From NCBI GenBank assembly GCA_025506515.1, contig CM046453.1:32941715-33005714 (forward strand): DNA of 64,000 nucleotides. The letters run 5' to 3'. Positions within the stretch are counted from its first letter, which is position 1. Every line of letters starts with the position of its first letter. The notes beneath the pieces were generated by a model. The model saw only the letters and a list, made by a program, of their open reading frames with translations, was not told where the DNA came from and ran no database searches. Below are positions 32,511 to 43,116 of the stretch, one piece after another. Origin of the DNA: Flaveria trinervia. Lineage: Eukaryota; Streptophyta; Magnoliopsida; Asterales; Asteraceae. The position numbers and the translations under genes were made by a program.

Positions 32511-35500
32511 CTAATGTCTTGTTTTCTTCATTACCTCCTCATACTTCTTGTACTTATCCTCTTTTCTGACTCCTGCATGAATCTTAAATGCAAAATAGAG
32601 TCTTATGACATTCTTGAACCGGAGAGCTTGTACTATATCATGCGTATCATAGAACAGTGGCCACTTGTATAGAGTGTAAACATCATTAGCTGACAAGTTG
32701 GTAAGCCACATTAGGTCAAATACCCTGCTAGTATCCATTTGGCCCTCTTTCTTTAGGACTATGACCGCTTCTCCTGTCCTCCAATCGTAGTACCACCACT
32801 TAAAGTGTGGAGTGAAGTCCTGTGGCATTTCCCTGAGTGGGATTCTTGACATCGTGCGCGGAGGACTCCACTTCAACACTATCTTTGGCTTTCCAGTAAT
32901 GGCATCAACTTCAGACCTTCTGATGTACCTTGTAGGCTGTTGGGGTCTGAAGTTAACCATCTGGTGTGGTACTCCTTCCTTAGGGCAGCCTCAAACCAGC
33001 CTGACATGTTTCTCGGGTCAGCATACAACAGCTTTAGTTTGGCCAGCTGGTTGTGCTTAAAACCTGGTTGAGCTCAACTCCTTCCTTATGCCCTTCTCCC
33101 TCTTAACGGCAAAAACGTTAAGGTCCTCAAAATACGCACATGCTATAATCCTACCTGACACTTTATGATGTTTCTTGACTCTGTAGAGTTTGGTGTGTTT
33201 AGATGCAGCATGTTGGGCTCTAACTTCTTCAAAATAGGCAGCCCATTCAGCCTTTCGGATATTAACATCATCATTTGAGGCTTGGGCCGATCCCTCTTTC
33301 TTCTCTGACTCCTGCTCCATTTTGTCTAACACCTCAAACATATCACTGACAAGGGATTCACCCAGATTGGGATCACATTTCCCTCATTGTCAGCATACTG
33401 AGGGTAGTGTTCTGCAGTGACATCTTCTATCTCTATTTCAATAACGTCGTTGAGCTCTTCGTCACTTGTCGAGTCATATGTTGGAGTATCCTTTACAATC
33501 TCGTCGGGATTTAGCTTGAAGATCTCAGCTAGTTGCTCATTTGATAGATCGTGAATTATTTCCCCTTCTTCAGGGGTATAACTCACCGACCTTCTAACGA
33601 TCCCTTGATCTGCTAAAGGGGAGCAACATCGAACTCAACCATCTGATAGTTTGCATTTTTTTCTTGGATCACTGGGTCATCACTTGGTGGAGCAGAGGAT
33701 GAAGCTTGTTGGTCTTGATTCTTCTTAGACCTCCTTTCTTGACCTTGAGCAGAGGTAGATGCAGCTGTATCCCCTCCTTCTGCATCATCATCCTCATTCC
33801 TCTCCTCTGTCCTCTCGTCCTCAATCCCCTCATCATCCTCAGTCTCATCATCATCATCTTCATCATCATCATCACTATCATCACCATCTCCCTCTTTAAT
33901 CTTCTGAGGCTCATCTTTAGATCCCTTAAGTTTTAGCATGATGGTCTTCTTAGCATTCTCCAACTCCTCAATCTTCTTAGCAGAAGTGACTCTATGCTCT
34001 TGGAGTTGGGCGATCTCGTGGCTCTAAGCAGCCATTTGGTGCGCCTGCTCCTCGATCAGCCACGCCTGCTCCGAGATCTGGTGTGACTGCACAGTAGTGA
34101 GATCTACAAGCTGTCGGATCTGCACAGTCTTCTCTTCATCAGCAACTCACAGTCGCATCACCATACGGTTTAGCGATGAAAGCTGGTCCTCTACCCCAAA
34201 TTGAGGCAGATGAGATCCATATATATGTGCGGGATGAGATGAGGGTCCTGCTTGGTGGCTAGTGGTGGTGATGGTGGCTGTGGTGAAGATAGGTTGGGTC
34301 TGTGAGATAGTGGAGGTGATGTAGGAGTGAAAGATATGGTGGTGGTTGTCATATGTACAGTGGTGGGAGGTGTGGTAGTGGTAGTGGTAGCTGTGGTGGC
34401 TGTGGTGGTAGATGGTGTGGCTGTAGAAGTGGTAGTGGTGATGGTAGATGTAGTGGCTGTGGTGGAGACGAAAGTGAGTCTTCTCCTCTTCTTCTTGTGG
34501 CCGTGGGGCTGAGCCATCCGTTTCTTCCTGATCCATTCGAGGTGGATGCTCCCCCTAGAACACGGCTAGCAGACTCAAGAGCATAGCTGGGATCTGCAAT
34601 CGTCTCTCCCAAATCCCTGGGGCGTTCACCAACCTCCCGGAGTCCATACTCTGTGGGAATAACCTTGCTTCCCACAGTCCTAGTCAATCGCTCCTCCTCT
34701 GACTCTTCTTCCTCCTCACCAGGTATAAAGTCCAGGTGGAACCCGGCTGACTCAGCTATGTCTCTCACGGGGGCAGATACTCGAGGTATAACATCTGTAG
34801 CTGCGCCCCTCGGTGGAATGGGCATGTGGTCTCCAGCATCCCCACCGTTATCATCATCAGAGTCATCGGTGGTAGAGCAATCTGATCAACATCAGAATCA
34901 CTATCGTCGTGACCCCACTTGCGTCTACTGGCGCCACATATCTTTCATTGGCCAGATGGCCGATCAACCTCTTTACCCGGGGCTTTACCTGCTTGCCCCG
35001 ATACACTCTCATGCAAACCAAAGTCATGTCATCCATAATCTCTAGGGCAACCGCATCATGTCTCTCCTTGGGAAGTAATGGCAGCGTCTCGTTGAAGATC
35101 AGCTGCAGAAATCTGGGGTACATACAAAAACCCTCCTTCCCCTTGGCCTCCAGATTCTCCACCAGATACGAGAAGATCATGCTCGAGAAGCTAAATGGGT
35201 GGTTCAGTACCAGTGCCATATAAGCATTCTGAATCTGGTCTGACAGGTCATCAAACCCACCCCTTCGAGAAGCAATACACTTCAGGATCACATGCGCCAA
35301 GTATTTATACTGGGGACACAGGTTGCTCTTGTTGAGCACACCTGAGTTGATGTCCCCAGCGTACTTAATCCTGAGGAAGCAACCTCTTACTGTAAATGGA
35401 TGTAGTCTGGTGGGGTGATCCGTATCGTCCCCAAAATCAAGTACTCTCTGGATGTCAGCTGCTGTAATCTCAATATCATGACCATGAATGGAGCTCCGTA

Positions 35501-35714
35501 TGCTGTAAGGCTCATGTGAATGATCTACGGAGGCATTCTCCCAGAAAGTCTGATGTAATGACCTGTAAGGAGTACACGGTGTGGATATGGCTTTATGTAT
35601 CTGAGAGCGTCGAAGGAACGCAATAGTCTCTGTAAACTCGGCCCCATTCTGAGTCCTATGGTCCAAATGAGCACATATATTGTGCTTTGGATTGATGGAC
35701 CATCTATCAGCCAT
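32511..35714 (-). pseudogene. Element F third ORF, function unknown
   Basis: It starts at the ATG at 35714 in a good plant context (ATAAATGGC) and spans about 3.2 kb. The N-terminal domain (to about 34863) has SLHQTFWENASV, ITAADIQRVLDFGDD and FCMYPRFLQLIFNE. A Thr/Pro or His-rich repeat region follows (34250-34480), then a Glu-rich coiled-coil-like part (about 34140-33960), an Asp/Glu tract (33900-33800), and a C-terminal globular part (33341-32511, KWWYYDWRTGEAVIVLKKEG). At least four frame changes break it. The N-terminal blocks align in order with the third ORF of element E. In SIRE elements this position is often called envelope-like. I see no signal peptide or membrane helix. A KKKRRR cluster near 34479-34496 may be a nuclear signal, but its frame is uncertain. 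Confidence 0.7.
34250..34480 (-). repeat. Degenerate GTGGTRGT microsatellite-like tract
   Basis: The plus strand is mainly GTGGT(A/G) and GGTGAT units. It lies inside the third ORF of F and is open in more than one frame (Thr-rich or His/Tyr-rich), so the true frame cannot be chosen by eye. Confidence 0.8.
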
Positions 35715-35773
35715 TTATCTGAAACATAAGACACAGAACGATTAGTAAGTCATACATCAAACTTCAGTTCAAA

Positions 35774-35781
35774 GTTTATAG
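35774..35781 (-). promoter_or_regulatory. TATA-like box before third ORF of F
   Basis: The minus strand reads CTATAAAC, 60 bp upstream of the third-ORF ATG (35714) and just downstream of the palindromic word cluster. A candidate 3' splice site (TTATGTTTCAG) ends at 35719, between box and ATG. Either could supply a separate mRNA for the third ORF. Both are inferred. Confidence 0.4.
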
Positions 35782-35789
35782 TTTAAATT

Positions 35790-36790
35790 CAATCTGATTC
35801 ATTCATACGAATGAATCATGCGACTGAAGTCGGTCGGTTGTCCTTTCATGCGACTGAACTCATTCGGATGAATGAGACATGCGACTTAGTTCAATCTGTT
35901 GGCTGGGTCTGCGATTGGTTCAGTCGCTTAGTTCAATCTGTTGGCTGAGTCCGCGATTCGTTCAGTCGGCCGACTGAGTTCATTTGCATGATACATTCAG
36001 CCGATTGACCCATTCGGTAGCCTCAATCGTGCGATTGAAGTTCACCGAGACGACTAATCGCATGACCCACTGTTCAATCGACTGAGGTTCGAGTCTTGAT
36101 CAATTCATGAAATTAAACGTTGTTTAATGGCTCTTTAGACTCAGAATCTCTTAACTAATGACCTATTAGACTTAGTTTTAACATGTTGCTTAGTTTCAGT
36201 TGGTTATTAGGTCATTTACGGTCTGATTCTTGTTTCAGTCAAATATCACACAATTAGGGCTTGCTTTCTTCTCATTCCGGTGTGATTTCACTGATATATA
36301 GCTGTATAAATGTCAACGCAAGTCAGAATATCAATAAAGATGTGGAAAAAAGGTCTAAAGCAATATCGGCAGAGTAACGGAACAATGTGCGATTTAGGAG
36401 CGATTGAGGGTGATGAGTGGAATGCGATCGACTATGGCCATTTAAATACTGAAGCTGAGTTCAATCAGCCGACTGGCCTCATTCGCTCAGTTCATTCTGG
36501 CGACTAAGGCTCAGTCGTGCGATTGGCCCAGTTAGTCGCATTCAGCTGTCCGACTGAGTCTCAGTCGGTCGACTGACTCATTCGTGCCCTTTCATTTGCA
36601 CCTTCAGTTAAACGACTGAGTCTCCGTTGGTCGACTAACTCATTGGCACCCTTTCATTCGGTCAAATGGATCATTCTGATAAGCCATTCGAGTGAATGGC
36701 TCAATCTAATGTCCAGTCGTGCGAATGGGATCCATTCGCATGGTTGGTCCATACTTATGATCCAGTCGTGCGAATGGGTTACACTTATGA
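35790..36790 (-). repeat. Palindromic word cluster in spacer of F
   Basis: Two dense groups (35790-36090 and 36460-36790) carry the same words as the F LTR, for example CAGTCGTGCGATTGG, CAGTCGGTCGACTGACTC, TCAATCGTGCGATTGA and CCAGTCGTGCGAATGGG. Between the groups there is no clear repeat or supported ORF. Confidence 0.85.
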
Positions 36791-36844
36791 ACATTTAGCA
36801 CTTAAACCCTTTTTACCTGTTGAAATTTAACATTATTAGCATTT

Positions 36845-36935
36845 GATCATCTCAGACATGATCCTTTTAACCTGAAAACCTTTTGATCACCTCAGACGTG
36901 ATCCTTTTAAACAATTTAGTCACCTCAGAGGTGAC
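36845..36935 (-). other. Three hairpins with constant CTCAGAC/G loop
   Basis: 36845-36863 has arms GATCAT/ATGATC, 36885-36903 has GATCAC/GTGATC, and 36919-36935 has GTCAC/GTGAC. The loops are CTCAGAC, CTCAGAC and CTCAGAG (plus-strand text). The arms change in a compensating way while the loop is kept. A decayed fourth copy (CCATCTCAGACATTACC) is near 36963. The first two hairpins are followed by CCTTTTAA. Confidence 0.75.
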
Positions 36936-38372
36936 ACTATTAAACTTTGAAAACACATGTAGCCATCTCAGACATTACCCTTTTTGGTGAGCTAATCCCA
37001 TACTGATTTTCATGATATAGTCTGACGAACAAACAAACTAAAATGACTAACTAACTAGAACCTTAAACTAAATACAAAAATAGAACTTGTTTTTGATTTT
37101 TTGTGAGAGATAAATCCTAAGATAGACATCTCGTGGATTTGGTTCCAGAATAGGAAGCTTCAATTTAGTTTGACCACACCTGGAATAATTCAATTTTGGA
37201 ATAATACAGGCAAGTCAAATCATTTGGGACTTGTTATCAAAACCTTTAGATGCTCAATTCTTGGTTTTCATCCAGAGTCGTTAGCAAATTTTCGAAATCA
37301 CACTGGTACTATTAGATTCCCACATTGATTTGAACTTTCAAGAGTTGTAGCCACAATGATTGTCAGTATATTTGTCCTCTTAAATCCATATACAGAATTT
37401 AGACACAAACTGGTGATAGTTTTAGGTTTAATTATTTCAACTAACATTTTGGATCCCACACTTATATGGTAATCAACATTCCTCAGGAGCTTTTGAGCGG
37501 TCTACGGGTATTATTACAAGAAGCAACTATTTTTAGAGCTTTCAAAGAGAAGCCAATCCTCAGGTCAGTGCCATCGCACAGTAGAGAGGCGGCAAACAAC
37601 AATGAATTCTAGAATATCTAGGCTATGCTTATCCTAAGGTCAGTGTCATCGCACAGCAGAGAGGCACACAACCTATCTTCTTGTTAGAGCAGCTAATTTT
37701 CTTTTGCACAGAATGCACCCACAACATATGTGATTAGCTTGATAGGATTTGGCTTTCATTTTTTTCTCGTGCTTTGCTCTATTTATGGTCATCCGCACAC
37801 ATTTGTGGCGTTTACATGCTCATTACCCCTTATTGGAATATTGTTGATTGCGTTAACCAGTGATAAGATGGCAGCCCACAATCAGTTGAACAACTTAGTT
37901 TGATCTTGAAATCACCAGTCAGGTCTACTCATCTATTGCGTTGAATCTACCGACATATCATTTGTGGTCTAGCAACCTCGAGGTCTACTTTCTTTATGTT
38001 ACCTTAGTAGTTACCAGTTTTTTTATCATCTTTCCCTTTTATATTGCTTAAACTACATAGACTTATACTTTGAATTTTGCATCTTTTCTAAATTAAAATT
38101 TTTAAAGTCCTTTTGATTTGTTCCTGTGTACTATCATTTTCCAAAAAGTTTGAATCGGTATCACAGATACGATCTACCTCATATCAGCTATCCACTCCTT
38201 CTCCCTTGTTTTTTTATAATATTACTAGCTCACCTACTCTCCCCCTAAAATTCTAAAATCATACTGGATTAATTATTTTAGGATTTTAACAGACAGCTAA
38301 ATAACATGAATTTAATTTAAACAGGATAAAATAAATAAGGAAAAATAAAAAATATAACTACAATGCATCAGA
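36936..38372 (-). other. Noncoding spacer of element F after pol
   Basis: About 1.4 kb without a supported ORF between RNase H and the hairpins. It holds a direct duplication of about 35 bp (GGTCAGTGYCATCGCACAG) at about 37563 and 37637, and an unpaired TCTCCCCCTAAAA tract near 38239. Confidence 0.6.
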
Positions 38373-39343
38373 CTACACATGATCATCATGAGGAATAACA
38401 TCACTTTTCTTTTTAACGCCGTTGACCTCTAACAAATATAGAAAACGTGGTTTATCAAAGGCTTTTGTATAGAGGTCAGTGCGTTGAAAGTCAGTATTAA
38501 TTTTTACCACATCAATTAAGTTCTTTTCAAAACAGTCTCTTATGAAAATGGTATTTAATACCGATGTGTTTGGTCTTTGGATGTTGTACCGGATTTTTAG
38601 TTACTGCAATTGCAGCAGAGTTATCAACAAAGATAGGAGTAGAAGAAAACTTTATACCGTAATCCCGCATTTGCTGTTGAATCCAGATGATTTGTGAACA
38701 GCAACTTGCAGCAGCAATGTATTCGGCTTCACAGGTTGACAATGCAACCGAGGTCTGCTTCTTACACTGCCGGGTAACTAATCTCCTCCCAAAGAATTGA
38801 CACCCTACTGATGTAGACTTGTAGTTCATCTTGCAGCCCCTGTAATCCGAGTCACTATATGCCGTGAGCTCAAAGTCATCATCATGAGGATACCACAACC
38901 CAAGTGTGGGTGTACCCTTTAGATAACGAAATATCCTTTTGACCCCGATCAGATGGTTAACCTTAGGCTTAGCCTCATATCTAGAACATAAACATGTAGC
39001 ATACATGATATCAGGTCTTGAGGCAGTGAGATACATGAGGGATCCAATCATTCCTCGGTATATTGTTGCATCTACCAGATCTCCATTTTCATCAAGTGCT
39101 ATATCATGATTTGTAGCAAGTGGAGTCCCAGCAGCAGAGGCATTCTCCATGTCAAACCGACTGAGAATGTCTCCCACATACTTGGTCTGATGTAGAAAGA
39201 TCTAATTTGGTGTCTGATCCACCTGTAACCCGAGAAAGAATTTCATCTCCCCCATAGCACTCATCTCAAACTCTTTCTTCATAACTGCTTCAAACTCGTT
39301 GCATAATTCTTCGTTCTTTGAACCGAAGATTATGTCATCGACA
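38373..39343 (-). pseudogene. pol: Element F RT C-terminal part and RNase H
   Basis: It resumes directly left of element E with DDIIFGSKNEELCNEF, so the YVDD box is split by the insertion. RNase H motifs are TAYSDSDYRGCKMNYKST, ALSTCEAEYIAAASC and IFVDNSAAIAVTKNPVQH. There is an in-frame TAG near 39207 and a one-base insertion near 38549 (TTTTC for TTTC). After that the tail TDLYTKAFDKPRF leads to the stop at about 38373. Confidence 0.9.
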
Positions 39344-39348
39344 TAGAT
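39344..39348. other. Target-site duplication of element E, left
   Basis: TAGAT precedes the TGTTGGACC LTR start. TAGAT also follows the right LTR at 51794-51798. In F these bases encode part of the RT motif QIYVDD (minus strand ATCTA). Confidence 0.95.
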
Positions 39349-39458
39349 TGTTGGACCAAAAGAACCAATGAGCCGGATCAGAAAAACCTTTAAGTCCCAC
39401 AGACGTCACAACAACTACTGAAGACCACAACAGCTGAAGACAACAACTGATTACAAAG

Positions 39459-39621
39459 TCTGAACACAAGTGCTGAAGACAAAGTCTGAAGACAAGTGCT
39501 GAAGACAAAGTTTGAAGACAAGTGCTGAAGACAAAGCCTGAAGACACAAGTGCTGAAGACAAAGTCTGAAGACACAAGTGCTGAAGACAAAGTCTGAAGA
39601 CACAAGTGCTGAAGACCAAAG
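39459..39621 (+). repeat. Six-copy 26-29 bp minisatellite in left E LTR
   Basis: Units of the form TCTGAAGACA(CA)AGTGC plus TGAAGACAAAG, three of 26 bp, two of 28 and one of 29. On the minus strand all frames are open, giving spurious Cys/Leu-rich ORFs. Confidence 0.95.
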
Positions 39622-39631
39622 TATCAGACGT

Positions 39632-39819
39632 TGTCACAACAGCTGAAGAGGTCTTCTTCAGTAGTTGTGACAGTTTACCTTTCAGTAGTTTTATGTTTTA
39701 TCTGTTTAGTAGTTTGACACAACAGCTGAAGAATACTTCTTCAGTTGTTGTGCTCGTCAGTGGTTTTATGTTTTTCAGTAGTTTTGTAAAACGACTGAAG
39801 AGCTTGTTCTTTAGTCGTT
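39632..39819 (+). other. Three successive hairpins in left E LTR
   Basis: 39632-39672 has 18-nt arms with two mismatches and a GGTCT loop. 39718-39752 has 16-nt arms with one G-T pair and a TAC loop. 39790-39819 has 13-nt arms with two G-T pairs and a CTTG loop. All are built from the ACTGAAGA/TCTTCAGT word. They are in U3, upstream of the TATA box, so in RNA they occur at the 3' end. Confidence 0.8.
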
Positions 39820-39981
39820 GTAGTTTCAGTAGTTTCTTATCGGTAGTTTCATATTTTGTACTTAACACTCTGATATGTTCTCAGTAGTTGTGAACATTTC
39901 AGTAGTTTGTTAACAGTTAGTTATTTTTGTAATAGATCTGCCAGTTGTCACTTTCCCGTGATAACAGCAGCGATTGCACTC

Positions 39982-39989
39982 TATATAAG
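39982..39989 (+). promoter_or_regulatory. TATA box of element E LTR
   Basis: CTCTATATAAGGAG is a strong TATA box, conserved at 51571-51578 in the right LTR. Transcription would start about 30 bp downstream, near 40015. Confidence 0.8.
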
Positions 39990-40206
39990 GAGTGTTAACC
40001 TATTGTAATAGGTAGAATGATTTGATCAGAAATATTCGATATTATAGAAACATTCCTTGTTACAGAAATATATTCTCTTGTTATAACCGTATTTGTTCTT
40101 AATGCATACGAGTGTCAAATTCTTGCTACAATTTGTCTAATTCTTGTTCTTATTCCGCTGCGTTACGCTCTATTACATCAAACTTGTGATCACTGATCCT
40201 GACAAA

Positions 40207-40221
40207 TGGTATCAGAGCAGG
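40207..40221 (+). other. Primer-binding site of element E
   Basis: TGGTATCAGAGCAGG, two bases after the LTR end, is the standard plant initiator tRNA-Met match. Confidence 0.95.
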
Positions 40222-40438
40222 TTAATCATTGATCGATCTAATAATTGATCATTGAAACTGCTATTCAAGATCCAAGTTTGATTGAATTAGCATTTTTTTT
40301 GCAAGAAACGGTTATAGAGATTGAATTTTCTGTGTTTCTGGTCATTCATCCTGAGATTTTCTCTTCGTTTTCATTGAGTCTGTTGTAGTCTATGTAAAAA
40401 CGTTTAAAAGCTTGAATTAAATTGTATTCGGACTGAAA

Positions 40439-43116
40439 ATGACTACTCCTTCCAATGATCCTCACAATACTAGTTCCTCAACCAAGCCTCCAATGCTGGT
40501 TAGGAATGAGTATAACATATGGCAACGATGAATGCTCCATCACCTGTCTGTTAACAGCGCAGGTTGTTGGACATCAGTGGTACATGGTCCACACAAGCCT
40601 ATGGTGAATAACCCGGAAACCAATAAATAGTTCCGAAGAGGAGGGAGCAATACTCAGATGAGGATAAGAAGTTGTTTGAGATTGATGCAAAAGCCCATGG
40701 AATTCTGGCCATGGCACTGCCTAATGAAATCTATTCTGGGCTAATGCATCATGAAACTGCCCATGTCCTCTGGAATGCCTTGAAAGAACAATTTGGAGGA
40801 ACAGATGAGGTCTTGGCAAATAATAGAGAAATCCTTGCCCAACAATACGAGACATTCTCTCATATAAAGGGTGAGACACTCACTTAACAGTTTGAGTGGT
40901 TCTCTTGTTTGATCTCTGAATTAAAAATGGTCAAACTTGAGTACACCAATATCCAGATGAATAACAGATTTCTCAGATCACTGCCTGAGAGATGGGACAC
41001 ATATACTATTGTCCTACGCTCTAGTGCAAATTTGGACAAACTATCTCTCACCCAACTCCATGGGAAATTGCTCACATTTGAGAGAGTGATAGAACAGAAA
41101 CAAAAACTGTCTTCATCTGGAAAGCTCATTGAAGACTTTGTACCAGGCAACACTGCCTTGGTTGGTCATGAGTTAGAATATGCTTCATCTAAATGCCAGT
41201 ATGATGAGCATATTGATTTCTCCTCAAACACTTCTGATTCTGCGTTTGTGAGTGTTCATAGTCAGTTTACTGGGTGTAATAATGACAATCTATGCTTCAT
41301 CATGGATGATCTCAAGGGGATTGCTGATGATGACTTAGAAGAGATGGATATTTTGAGCCAAATGGCCTTGATAAATTTGAGATCTCAGAAGTTCTACAAA
41401 AGAACTGGAAGAAAGTTCCCATGACTCTCTGGCAAAACCAAAGTTGGTTTTGACAAGAGTAAGTTGAAGTGTCACAAATGCCACAGGCTTGGACACTTTG
41501 CTAGAGAATGCAGATCATCTGGATCTAATTCCTCTGCACCTTTTGTGACTTTCCCTGGCAATAGTCAACAACACAGAGGGCAACATCCTGTCAATTCTAC
41601 TCATCATTCTCAACCACATTCTCCTGCATATTTTGTTCCTCAGGGTCAAATGCCATATCCTTACCCTTGTTATTACATGCCACAGTCAAATCAAGTTCAA
41701 GTTCCTATAGTACCACAACCTCATGCACTACCAGAACCTCAACCATCTCAATCTCATCAACCTCCTCAACCTCAACAACACAGCTTCTTCACCCCTGGAG
41801 TTGTTGACTGGAGCAGTTTACCGGATGACATGTTTGGTCATGAACAACTGTTCACAGGTGCTGGTCAACATAGTGGTGACAGTCCTTTTAGGAATCTGGC
41901 TCTCATGTCCCTGGAGTCTACTGAGGGTTCCTGCTCAAATGCATCATCTTCACAGGTAACTCAGGTATCTTTAGAGGCTAAAGCCAAGTTATGTTCTGAA
42001 TCATGCATTGCTGCCTTTGTCTCCATTAGAGAGGCAAATGTAGCATTAATAAATCAAAAACTTGAGTTTGAGAAAACCATTTCCAAAAGAAAAGCTGAGT
42101 TTGAGTTTGCTCTTAATAGTAAAAATGATGAGATTTATAAGCTTAAATGCCAATTAAATGATGAAAAGGCCAAGCTAGAGGTTATTCTGGAAGACCAGAG
42201 AAGTCTCAAAGAAACCCTTACTGTCACCTAGGTAGAGTGTGATCGATGGGTACAATCATGCAAAGGTTTTGAAATGCTTCTTAGTAAGCAATCTGCTTCC
42301 AATGTGAAGTTTGGTATTGGTTATAATCACACTGATCCTCCTACAGATTTTGCTTCAAGAGCAGAAGTGAAATCTGATGGAGAAAGCAATAACCAATCCA
42401 CCTCATCATGTGATTCACTTTTTGATAGAGCATCATCAAAAGTTGAAGTCAGCACTAAGCCCTCTCAAAACCCATCAACTGATGTTGATGGTTCCACTGC
42501 TGACACTCACATGATCAAAGAGATGATCAACTCAGGAGCTATTTCTGGAAGTCCTGAAACGACTGGAGAGCAAGATTTAACACCTGAAGTTCAAACTCCA
42601 ACTACTGTCAGCACTGAAGGGAAGAAAACTGTCAGTAGAAAGAGTTTGAAGACTACTAAAGAGGAAGTCAAGAAAGCAAATAATGCTTCCAAAGTACTGA
42701 AGAGCAAGTCTTTAGTAGTTTCATTCTCTTTAGTTGATGATCAACATAAGATGAACAAGAAACCATGTGAAGTATGTGGTTTGTTCAATCATCTTACAGA
42801 TGATTGTTGGTACAAAAGGGGATCCAAACTCAAACATAAAGAGGAAAGTAAAGAGAAAATGGTTAAAATGAAAACTGAGTTTGAAGCCACATTTGTACCA
42901 GCAACATCAAATCCTGTAACCCTTAAGTCCAAAAAGAAATCCAAAAAGGAAGGGGTTAAACAGGTAACAGCTGAGATTGCTCAAAAGAAGAAGGTGCAAC
43001 ATAGGAACTTATCAAACTCCAATGCCAATGTGTCTGAAGAGCTGAAAGCCTTATCACAAAATCAGACACAGCTGGTTATGATGGTTCAACATCTATTGGG
43101 AAGAGTTAACCATTAG
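40439..43116 (+). pseudogene. gag: Element E gag, long form with two zinc knuckles
   Basis: It starts at the ATG at 40439 (MTTPSNDPHNTSSS) and meets a TGA after about 30 codons. The capsid-like part continues in pieces (40672-40887 and 40909-41424, RFLRSLPERWDTYT). A first zinc knuckle CHKCHRLGHFAREC is at 41470-41511. A Gln/Pro-rich stretch, a Lys/Glu coiled-coil-like part (42000-42220), a Ser/Thr-rich part and a second knuckle CEVCGLFNHLTDDC (42766-42807) follow. Gag would package element RNA. Two knuckles about 1.3 kb apart are also seen in element F. Broken by at least four stops. Confidence 0.85.

Larger units (their letters stand above)
39349..40204 (+). repeat. 5' LTR of element E
   Basis: 856 bp, TGTTGGACC to CCTGACA, followed by AA and the primer-binding site. 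U3 has a six-copy minisatellite (39459-39621) and three hairpins (39632-39819), then the TATA box. It is 53 bp shorter than the right LTR because it has two fewer minisatellite units. Confidence 0.95.

Noticed and set aside
33669..33914. Met-rich minus ORF (LKREMVMIVMMMMKMM) as a separate protein
   Set aside because: It is the wrong frame of the Asp/Glu tract of the F third ORF (33963-33613).
34353..34586. Gly/Ser-rich plus ORF as a cell-wall-type glycine-rich protein
   Set aside because: It is the complement of the GTGGTRGT tract within the F third ORF; open frames there are a compositional effect.
39335..39637. Cys/Leu-rich minus-strand ORFs over the E LTR (also 50850-51227), open in three frames
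   Set aside because: They are the reverse reading of the 26-29 bp minisatellite, which has no stop in any frame. No homology, and they shift with unit number.
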